Origin: Thalassiosira profunda
Taxonomy: Eukaryota; Bacillariophyta; Thalassiosirophyceae; Thalassiosirales; Thalassiosiraceae
Length of the DNA stretch: 18,088 bases
Assembly: GCA_036939355.1 (NCBI GenBank)
Contig: JALLAP010000144.1
Coordinates: 1-18,088 of the forward strand
Reading direction: 5' to 3'
Positions 9,473-16,722 of this stretch are shown here, piece after piece. The translations under genes and the position numbers were made by a program. The stretch's first letter is position 1. Each line of letters begins with the position of its first letter. The notes under the pieces are model-generated. The model had not been told where the DNA came from. It was given only the letters and a program-made list of their open reading frames with translations, and did not search any database.

Positions 9473-12393
9473 CTATTTCTTCGCTGCCTTCTTCTTCCGG
9501 TTCATCTTACATTCCGCCTTGTGATCCGGCCCTTCGGATTATTTGCAGTGCATTTGGGTTAGATCATCGTTCTATGTCATCGGTTTATTGACGAAATGCA
9601 CATTCACTTACAGTGTGCAGCCTGGCACTCCTTGTCGGTCGAGGACGCTACCAGTGAACAGGCGCGCATGCTTTCTGACCTTGGCGCTGATGAGATGGAG
9701 ACGATTAACCCCAAATTCTCTTTTGTTAATGATTATTCACCCCTGTGGCAACCACCGCACCTGAACCTGCCCTTCAAGTTCCGCAGCTCCTTCTCCATGA
9801 CTTCCAAGTCTTTTGTGACAAGGCTCGCCGGGTCGCATCCCTTCTTTCCTCCATCGTGATCGCCGTGAAATCCACACATGCGCTGGGGTACCTCGTTGCG
9901 AATGTCTTGGTTTCTGCACTTCACCCCCTTCTTTCCAAGGCACCGACCCGTTTCCTTCTTGATGAAGTTGAGGCTCAGACCACCAATCATGAAGCGCCCT
10001 TGCTCCCGATAACCTTTCTTCTCCCAGTTTTTTGGGTCCGTGCCCCAAGTTACGAGGTCGCTCAGCTTGTATCCCAGCGTGTTCCACACTATCGCCTCCA
10101 ACTCCTCCGATCTCACCCGCGGCGAGATAACCCCGCTCCGCAGCTCATAGTCTTTCACGACCTGCTTCCACGCCTTCCACTTATCACCGTCTAAGACCGT
10201 CTCGATGGACTGCTCGCACTGATCGTACAAGACTTTGTTGGTGTAGCTTTGGTCGACAACCCAATTAACTCGGCGCTCCCCCTGCTCGTGGCAATGGTTG
10301 CATGTCAGACACACATCACGGTAGTTGACTTGCCTCTTGCCAAAGGGCATCATGCGTCCAGGCAAATCCGATGGCTTGATATAATCTTCGTGGGACATTG
10401 GCATAGATTGATGATCCCCGTGCCATTTGTAAAAGGCTTTGGTGTCGCGGAAGGATTCATCAACCTTCCCATCTTTGCCCGTGCCCGCCACCGGATCGAG
10501 GCAGATTTTGCAGCATTTGCCCATCACCAAGAACATTCGATGGAAGAGCAGGCGGCCAATCTGTCTCTTGTGACCGGTTCCGATGAGCTTCAGGTCCTTT
10601 GGGGTCAAAAGCTGGTGCACACTATAACCCGTATGCTTCTTGCACTGGGATAATTCGTCCCATTCCTCGAGCGGGTACTGGCCAATGGTATCTCCGTGCG
10701 TCTCCCAATGGCTCCTAAAATCAGTATTCTCTAAGATATCTGCGCCGGACATGTGCATCTGACGCAGCTTTTGGTAAGCACTAATCAAAGCAACGAGAAT
10801 GAATCGAACCGAACCGAAGGTACTCACGTTAACTCTCTTGGCCCGCTCGTCCGCTACCTTCTTGAGCTGATCTTTGCTGCGACTCTCAGCTTCCTTCATC
10901 TCCCTTTTGGCCTGATCAATCAGTCGCTGCGAATACAGACTCTTCTTCACTGCATCGTCGTCGGCCGCATGGCGTGGGCAGCGGGTGTACTCAACCCGAC
11001 GCTTCGCTTTCCCTCCGTATGTCCGGCTGGCGAGCCTCGGTTCGTTGCAGTTTGGGTCCATGCACTGCCCTAGTTCCTCTACCTCTCGCCCGTATTTCTT
11101 CATTTCCCGTTTAGCCATTTGCATACGCATCTTGCGCACATCCCAAGCGTTGCCCCGGTGAAAGCTTGGGTGAGATACCCGCCCTTCCACCCACCGTTGA
11201 TTTCCCTGCCGCCACTCCCTAACGCTGATATCGAAGCCAGATAGTTTCAGTGGCTTCATGAAGGCTTCTTCAAACAAACCCTTGAATCCGAACAGACCGC
11301 ACTTTTCCATAATGGACTTTTTCTCGCACGGTTGAACCACGACTTCCTTGCCGTCGTCCGACCACCCGAGAAATGGATCACTGAGCGGGGAGTTCACCAT
11401 CCTGTACAGCTTCAGTATGGCTGCGTATTCCTCGGGATAGGATTTCCAGTCGTTCTTTTCGTCGACAGTGGTGAACTTATCAACGGCGATCCCATCCTTG
11501 ATCCCCTCGACCCTCTCGTGGATTTCCCCCAAGTAGGTATCCCTCGTGTCACAGAGCTGCTGCTGCAGCTGCTCCAATCGCTCCCTCGTTTCGGCGTCGG
11601 CGTCCGGGACAAGGCGAAGTAAGGTCCTGGTATGGAAGTCGAGCTCATTCAGGGCGAACGCTGTCTCGTCGACGTTCTCCTGGATTTCCTTCACAAACTC
11701 GGGCTTGGCCACGAGCAGTCCGTCGTCCCCCTCACCAAATTTCTGACGGTCCGTCTTGGCGATCTCGGCCAGCTTTTTCATCTCTGCGATGAGGCCCTCT
11801 ACCTTCGCGACGTGGTCTGTGAGGGAGAGCCCCCACTCCTCGTGTTTGATACCAATCTCCTCCTTGGCGCGTTTGATCAGAGGCGTGTATTTCTCACGCA
11901 AACTCTTGATGCTCTCGTCGTGGGCCGCCTTCTCCGCGCCAACCCTCTCCAACAGAACCCCGGCCAATTCGAGCTGCTGAAAAAATAGCTCCGCCGTCTC
12001 CTCGAAGTTGCTGATGGTGTCCTTTAGCTCGTCGAAGGCTACGGCCAGGCGGCCGTCGCTCTCGTCCTCGTCCTCGTTCACGTTCACGTCCTCGTTTGCC
12101 AAATCCTCCTGGAGCTGGCGGCACTCGTCCCTCTTCTTGTTGTACTTAGCTTCAAACCATTCCAGCAGTTTCTTGGTATCGCTCATCGACAACTGCCCCC
12201 CGGCACCGTCGTCGTCGTCTCCATCGTCTCCATCGTTGGTGGCGGCGTCTCCCTCACGCTCACCAAGGGTGGAGGTTGTTCCTCCGGACTCGTTGGGATC
12301 GCTGCTGCCGCTGCGGCTTTGGCCAGTGATCACACCGGCCGTGGCCGGGAAGAGGCCGGTGACGAGGATAGCGAGGGCGATGGCGAATTTCAT
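9473..12393 (-). CDS. Putative secretory multi-zinc-cluster protein with degenerate C-terminal MYND-like finger
   Basis: Exons 10828-12393, 9741-10758, 9612-9647 and 9473-9531 on the minus strand give 892 residues. The ATG at 12393 has A at -3. Residues 1-20 look like a cleavable signal peptide (hydrophobic core, then ATAG). An acidic linker and a long charged helical region, about 70-330, follow. Cys/His clusters come next: C444-x4-C449-x22-C472-x2-H475; C605-x2-C608 with H635-x2-H638 and C672-x2-C675, resembling the C-C/H/C-C order of HNH or treble-clef folds; and C795-x7-C803-x13-C817-x2-H820, like the small zinc motif with a central KKGxxC. The end is MYND-like: C856-GG-C859, then C869-Q, H873-W, H877-K, C881, then a lysine-rich tail. 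The YC pair is Ser-Thr (864-865) and the first CxxC is absent. A signal peptide is odd for a MYND protein. Function is unknown. Confidence 0.75.
9532..9611 (-). other. Intron 3 of the zinc-cluster gene (80 nt)
   Basis: On the minus strand the donor is GTAAGT at 9611 and the acceptor is CGAAG ending at 9532. The split codon T+GG makes the Trp of the MYND signature, giving CQAAHW-PDHKAEC across the join. This motif reconstruction is the strongest evidence for the intron. Confidence 0.85.
9612..9647 (-). other. 36-nt microexon inside the MYND-like finger
   Basis: It codes only about twelve residues (SSTDKECQAAH plus split codons). It is bounded by a GGTAG acceptor and a strong GTAAGT donor. Using the upstream acceptor after CATCAG (9687) instead would add 13 in-frame residues. 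I preferred the nearer site because the spacing between C859 and C869 then equals the canonical MYND spacing. Confidence 0.7.
9648..9740 (-). other. Intron 2 of the zinc-cluster gene (93 nt)
   Basis: The donor is GTGAAT at 9740 and the acceptor TGGTAG ends at 9648. Phase agrees (G+CG, Ala). If it were retained, the protein would stop two codons later at a TAA (9733-9735), giving a form without the MYND-like end. Confidence 0.72.
10759..10827 (-). other. Intron 1 of the zinc-cluster gene (69 nt, in frame, no stop)
   Basis: The donor is GTGAGT at 10827 and the acceptor GCGTCAG ends at 10759. Its length is a multiple of three and it has no stop codon, so retention would insert 23 residues. The inserted stretch is rich in V/F/I/L/S, unlike the charged flanks, which supports it being an intron. 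Confidence 0.8.
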
Positions 12394-12731
12394 GTTGCAA
12401 ATATGCGGGGGAGGGCTGATCGAGGGGGTATGAGGTGGAGGTGGGCGCGGGGCGGTGAAGAAGTCAAGTGCGGCGCTGCGCGCATCTTTTTGGTCGGCGC
12501 AACGCGGCAGCTGCTATTTCAGTTCATCAAAGGCTGTGATTCTAGCAGAATTGTTACGTCCAAAAAGCCCTCTTTAGTAAGAATCCAGGAAATTGATTTG
12601 GGCAAGCAAGCAAGGCGCGCGCTGCAGGAAGCAAGCGAGGAGCAAGACAATCACTTTTTGCCCCACATCAATTCGCAACAAGAACAGCACGAGGCTGGCG
12701 CAGCAAACAGCCTCTCCGCATCATCCACACC
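12394..12731. promoter_or_regulatory. Divergent promoter region (338 bp)
   Basis: It lies between the starts of the minus-strand zinc-cluster gene and the plus-strand acidic gene. AT-richer sequence occurs at about 12515-12600, with a CAAG repeat just after it. No clear TATA box was found. A plus-strand frame crossing this gap (12319-12822) overlaps the start of the minus-strand gene and is most likely chance. Confidence 0.6.
12602..12646. repeat. CAAG short tandem repeat in 5' flank
   Basis: GCAAGCAAGCAAG is at 12602-12614, with further GCAAG units at about 12630-12645. It sits roughly 120 bp before the ATG at 12732, a position similar to the repeat upstream of the gene at 6198. Confidence 0.55.
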
Positions 12732-13901
12732 ATGCCTCACGCACGCGAATTGCTACCAGCAAAGGTGGCCGGGCTCGGCGCCTCTTCCTTCAGCGAGGGC
12801 TTTGACGAGGTCGGTGCCATGATGAGTTCGCTCGGCATCGATTTTCACACCTACAGCAACGCCCCCACGAATATGGTGCGCACGGTGATGAAGGGCATCC
12901 CCGAGGAGAATTCCCCGGGGACGACCTCCCGCAAACTCAACAAGGGATTGGCGCATGGGTCCACCTCCGCCGTGCGCAAGCTGTCCTTCGACCCCCACCG
13001 AGAGTTGGCCGCGGCGAGGAAGGAAATCCCCAATGACGGAGATTATGGGGATGACTTCCGCGTGCCCGAGGGCGGGGATATCGCGGCATCCGACGGGGGG
13101 AGGGCGAATAACACGACGGCGGGGGGCGCGGAGGAGTCCGAGGCCGAGGCGGCCAAGGCGGGGAGCACGGAAAATGCAACGGCATTGCAGGTGGTGCACG
13201 AGGCAACGACGGCCACGGCCACGGAGGGCCCGGTGCAGGAGGAGGGAGTGCCGACCCCCGAGAAGATGGTCGTGGGCAGCCACGAGGGGGGAGAGGATGC
13301 GGATATGTTGGAGGCCGAGGAGGGGAGCGGCAAGTCCACATCCCCTGTCAGCGTCATGGCTGATGTCAGCAACATCGAGTCCATCATCGCCTTGGCCGGG
13401 GCCGAGAAAGTCGCGGTCCCCAGCATGGGCCACGAGGGGAAGGTGGCGGAGGAGGAGGCCTCCTCGATCAACAGCTCGGCCTTGACGGAGGTGCACCACA
13501 AGGAGGCGTCGGCGATGTTGGGGAAGAGGGCCAGCGTGTCATCGGACGGGAGCTCCACAGCTAAGAAGGTGAAGTTCACGGAGGAAGCAGTGGAGTCCGA
13601 AGAAAGCGACGACGAGAAGTGGGCTGCGGGCGTGAAGAAGAAGGCGGAAGCAAAGTCGAGGGCTGCTGATTGCGTCGATCTTTGCGACAGCGACGAGGAG
13701 GACCCGTCGGAGGAGGATACCGGTGGGGAGGACCCGTCGGAGGAGGATTCCAGGGGAGAGGAGGATTCCGGGGGGGAGGAGGATTCTGGGGGGGAGGAGG
13801 ATTCTCAGCTCGAGGGATACTCGACCGGATACTCATCTGGGGAATCCTGGGAGAAGGGCGACCAGAGCCAGTACATGAACATGGGGCATGGGCGCTGCTA
13901 G
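12732..13901 (+). CDS. Acidic low-complexity protein with candidate SUMO-interacting motif
   Basis: A single exon codes 389 residues from the ATG at 12732. I do not recognise the family. Residues 1-60 are the most ordered-looking part (SSLGIDFHTYSNAPTNMVRTVM). Most of the rest is rich in Ala, Glu, Gly and Ser and looks disordered. Small basic patches at 278-281 (KKVK) and 302-310 could act as nuclear localisation signals. DCVDLCDSDEE at 313-323 has the hydrophobic core followed by acids that is typical of SUMO-interacting motifs. It is followed by an acidic repeat array at 323-358. Nuclear location and SUMO binding are inferences. The gene is convergent with the TPR/MYND gene. Confidence 0.72.
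   Translation: MPHARELLPAKVAGLGASSFSEGFDEVGAMMSSLGIDFHTYSNAPTNMVRTVMKGIPEENSPGTTSRKLNKGLAHGSTSAVRKLSFDPHRELAAARKEIPNDGDYGDDFRVPEGGDIAASDGGRANNTTAGGAEESEAEAAKAGSTENATALQVVHEATTATATEGPVQEEGVPTPEKMVVGSHEGGEDADMLEAEEGSGKSTSPVSVMADVSNIESIIALAGAEKVAVPSMGHEGKVAEEEASSINSSALTEVHHKEASAMLGKRASVSSDGSSTAKKVKFTEEAVESEESDDEKWAAGVKKKAEAKSRAADCVDLCDSDEEDPSEEDTGGEDPSEEDSRGEEDSGGEEDSGGEEDSQLEGYSTGYSSGESWEKGDQSQYMNMGHGRC
13695..13808 (+). repeat. In-frame acidic minisatellite within the acidic gene
   Basis: Two diverged 30-bp units coding EDPSEED(T/S)GG-type repeats are followed by three 18-bp units coding GEEDSG-type repeats. All periods are multiples of three, so length change keeps the frame. The G-rich, GAGGAG-rich sequence is prone to slippage and may vary between strains. 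Confidence 0.75.
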
Positions 13902-14086
13902 ATTGGGGTTTTGGGGCGATGTCAATCAGTCTATCAACCCTCATCCAGGGCAACGCCGAGAAGATGAGCATATGAATGAGGTGGTAGAATACATCTTTGC
14001 ATAAGTACTAGAGAACAGCAACAGTCAAGAGGCGCGACCTCACTAAAGCTAATATGAGACAAACCACTCTGATACTCATATTATTT
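13902..14086. other. Convergent 3' gap (185 bp)
   Basis: It lies between the stop of the acidic gene and the stop of the TPR/MYND gene. It is AT-richer than the flanks. No gene, tRNA or obvious terminator hairpin was seen. Confidence 0.55.
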
Positions 14087-16291
14087 CTACGTCTTCTTCG
14101 TGTTGAAGGCCTCCAGCCATGCATCGCAATAGTACTCGCTCTTGCTACAAAGAGAGGAGCAAGTGGTCAACGGTCGTAGGCACAAAACAGATTGAAAGGA
14201 AACAAAGGGCAGTGACGACATACCATGCAGAGCACACAGATAATTTCTTTTCGTCTTTCAATTCTCCACAGGCACTGCACTCTCCAATGAAGCCAGTCGA
14301 CTTGAAACAGCCCTGAAGGTACCCACGGCTTTCCTCGAGAAAGCCGCGGGCCTGGTCTGGGTACGTGTGTTTCTCCGGGTCGAACTTCGTTGGCTCATAA
14401 TACCTCGAGCCGGGATTGCCACAGCCCAAAATAGCCGCCCTCAGCTCCTTCACGGATGTAGATTTGTTGACGACAGACTGAATCACACGGCAAATCTGCT
14501 CCTTCGGAGCATTATGGTATGCAGCACGCAGCGCCGGCGTTCCGTCATCGGCAAATCCAACATTGATCGGCGGTTCCTCTCCTGCGGCGAGGATCAATGC
14601 ACGAAGAACCGCAACGAGGCGGAGAGGGGCGATGTTCTTTACGGGATCTGAGTCAAGAGAAGGAGGATCAGCGTGATTATGTTTCACGAAAGATTGGCAA
14701 CTCAGTAGTCATTCTCACCGTAATAGATGAGAAACAAACTTTTCAGAGTGTTGAAGACCTCGTGGTGGTAGAGCTTGTGATCGTGCTGGAAATGCATCGA
14801 CTGGAGCGACAACGCGTAGAAACTCTCCGCTTGAGCGTAATCACCGTGCCTTTTCCACGCAAGGCCGGTGTAATGAAACACCCGTGCTGCCTTCGGGTCC
14901 TCTGCCTGGTGGAAATGCTTTCCAGCTTCGGCGTACAGCAACGCGGCCTGAGAGTAGAACGCACAGGCTTCGAGGGCCTCGCCAAGTTCGCAAGCAAAGC
15001 GACTGGTCTCATTCAGCGACCGTTTGTTCTCGATCGCACGGCTGAGGACAAAGGATGTCACCCCGATCATCTCTTTCCAGTTCTTCCTTTCTGTGTGCAT
15101 TACACAGAGCGCCTGGGCACAGACGCCCTCGAGCTCATTCGGGGACACATCATCTTCAATCTTTGCAGTGCCCGCCGCTACACGCACCATGCATTCATGC
15201 ATAAGATACGCCACCAAGTCCTTCTGATATTTCTCGAGACACTTCGAGTCGTTGAGAGCCCCGACGAACGTTACAAAGCTCTCGCCCGTGCTATTGCTGT
15301 ACCATGCGACGAAATTGAAGAAGGCAAGCTGAGAGATACACTCACACTGTCTCCTACAAGGCAACGACACTTACCCCCGGAAGTAGGTAAAGGCCTGCAC
15401 ATTTCCATCCGAGTACTTTTCCCCCGCAAGCTTGACAACAAAGCTGTACTCCATCGTTGGAATCCCGGACGCACTGCCGCATACGACCTCGATTCCATCT
15501 CCGCCCTCGATGAACTGTTGGAACACAGCAAGCTTCTCCGAAGGCACGTCTTTGATGCGCTTCTTCAAACGCCGGCTCATGTCGATACCCCGCCGGTTGG
15601 AAAGGAACTCCTCCGCAACGGGGTAGGCGGCGGCATTGCGATCATAGTCGGGTTGGAAGAATGCCCCCAGCGAGCCGTCTTTGAGGAAGAACTTGCGTCC
15701 GCTGGGCTCCATGTCATTGGTGAACTCCTGCACCAGAAAAGTGCCTTCTCCCTTGCGCGTGACGGAGACTGGCTTGTGGGTGGTAGAGGCGCAGAGGTGC
15801 TTGTAACCAAGAATGCGCTCAGTTTCCTGCTCGGGGGTTCTGAATGAGTGAAGGAGAGCAACAAATGAGCACGGTCCATGTGCGTTCATTCATATCATAT
15901 GTATCTTTGGCATTTGCAGTGCACATCATGTGCGTCTTCTTCATTTATGCGAGCGCATCGCACCAGACTAGGTCCCTTGCTAGAACCAACAGTCAGCTAA
16001 TACATTATGCCGCACGACGGCAGCACCTCGGTCGGGGGTGTCCACATGGTCCACTCCGCGTGTTGAGGGGGTGTCATGGACCAACACCGCTCATAAAAAA
16101 CGAGCATACAAACTCGGAAAATACAGTCCCCGCACCCGCAATTGCAATTTATACATTGGCACTCACTCTGGACCAGGAAAGGGCGGCAGCGCCTCGATGG
16201 GGAGCTTCCTCTCCGCGCGGATGGCCAGGGCCCGCTGCCGTTCGGCGCTCCCCTTGCCCTTCCCGCCCCTCTTCTTCTTGCTGCTCGGCAT
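14087..16291 (-). CDS. TPR-like helical protein with truncated C-terminal MYND finger
   Basis: Exons 16167-16291, 15375-15839, 14719-15296, 14224-14647 and 14087-14144 on the minus strand give 549 residues. The start is the ATG at 16291 (A at -3). The lysine-rich N-terminus (MPSSKKKRGGKGKG) is followed by LPPFPGPETPEQETERILGYKHL across the first join. Residues about 295-385 form paired helices with alanine/tyrosine spacing like TPR repeats (YSQAALLYAEAGKHF, TGLAWKRHGDYAQAESFY). The C-terminus is MYND-type: C513-x2-C516, C528-x2-C531 and YYC537. The protein then ends DAWLEAFNTKKT without the usual CQ...HW...HK..C residues. Helical-repeat proteins ending in MYND fingers are commonly protein-interaction or chromatin-linked factors; the role of this one is unknown. 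All four joins agree in phase, and the last two are also supported by motif continuity. Confidence 0.83.
14145..14223 (-). other. Intron 4 of the TPR/MYND gene (79 nt)
   Basis: The donor is GTATGT at 14223 and the acceptor CTTTGTAG ends at 14145. The split codon TG+C makes the fourth MYND cysteine, giving CSAC-KSEYYC across the join. Confidence 0.88.
14648..14718 (-). other. Intron 3 of the TPR/MYND gene (71 nt)
   Basis: The donor is GTGAGA at 14718 and the acceptor TTGACTCAG, after a pyrimidine-rich tract, ends at 14648. The split codon G+AT is Asp, giving LFLIYY-D-PVKNIAPL. Confidence 0.87.
15297..15374 (-). other. Intron 2 of the TPR/MYND gene (78 nt)
   Basis: The donor is GTAAGT at 15374 and the acceptor TGGTACAG ends at 15297. 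The phase-compatible split codon GG+C is Gly. A nearer CTCTCAG acceptor would give a 46-nt intron but breaks the frame. An AATAG acceptor six bases further on would also keep phase. Confidence 0.8.
15840..16166 (-). other. Intron 1 of the TPR/MYND gene (327 nt)
   Basis: The donor is GTGAGT at 16166 and the acceptor, with a pyrimidine tract ending ATTCAG, ends at 15840. The split codon GA+A is Glu. It is more than twice the length of any other intron here. Exon 2 could instead begin at an ATG at 15889 inside this stretch, but that would discard the lysine-rich exon, whose donor, phase and ATG context are all good. A short imperfect direct repeat (GGGGGTGTC...ATGG, on the plus strand) occurs at about 16034-16080. 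Confidence 0.75.
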
Positions 16292-16722
16292 GATGGATGG
16301 AGGTAGTGATGTGCGATATGGCGCCCCTTCTCAAGTTCACTGCTGACCTGCTTTAGAGTCGAGAGGGCGCGGCGCAGAATGAGAGGGAGGCCGGCGGATA
16401 GGAGTGGCGTCGCCGCGGGCCTGACGAAGGGCCGCGCGGGAGAGAAGTAAGCACGGTCTGCTCGCTCCTCGCCAGAGCGGGTCTCGCGGCGCTCTACACT
16501 CTTTTCACCGCCTTCCTCGTAGAAATTATATCCAAGGAATTAATATCAAATTTGGAGGGAGTGAAGGAAAGATTTTTCGTCGGACTTCCCACAACCCGCG
16601 GCGCCAAACCAAAACTCCTGCCCGTAACAGTTGCTAGCGCCCCATTATATTATATATCCCTCGAGCCCGGCAACAGCGGGAGGTTGGGCGGTAGGCCGAG
16701 GGCGGTATCCGCGTAGCGCTCG
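16292..16722. promoter_or_regulatory. Divergent promoter region (431 bp)
   Basis: It lies between the minus-strand TPR/MYND gene and the plus-strand oxygenase gene. There are two AT-rich islands, at about 16523-16555 and 16643-16660, in otherwise GC-rich sequence. The second is a TATA-like element serving the plus strand. The first may serve the minus strand. No gene was seen. Confidence 0.6.
16645..16657 (+). promoter_or_regulatory. TATA-like element upstream of the oxygenase gene
   Basis: TTATATTATATAT lies about 65-78 bp before the ATG at 16723. A start site about 30 bp downstream would leave a 5' UTR of roughly 40 bp, which favours the outer ATG as the first one met by scanning ribosomes. 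Confidence 0.5.

Noticed and set aside
9596..9859. Plus-strand frame of 87 codons opposite the end of the zinc-cluster gene
   Set aside because: Looked protein-like at first, but the minus strand here spells the MYND signature with matching splice sites.
12753..13499. Minus-strand frame of 248 codons
   Set aside because: Antisense shadow of the acidic low-complexity gene, rich in His/Arg/Leu/Gly with no motifs.
15329..15374. 46-nt version of intron 2 in the TPR/MYND gene
   Set aside because: The acceptor CTCTCAG gives the wrong phase and is shorter than any other intron here.
14597..15847. Plus-strand open frame of 416 codons
   Set aside because: It crosses exons and introns of the minus-strand TPR/MYND gene, whose splice phases and MYND motif are coherent. 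The plus frame shows no recognisable domain.
15840..16166. snoRNA or other structured RNA in the long intron
   Set aside because: No convincing pair of C and D boxes or H/ACA layout was found by eye; only a short imperfect repeat.
16149..16340. 63-codon minus-strand frame beginning upstream of the TPR/MYND start
   Set aside because: A different frame from the lysine-rich first exon; it has no splice-compatible continuation.
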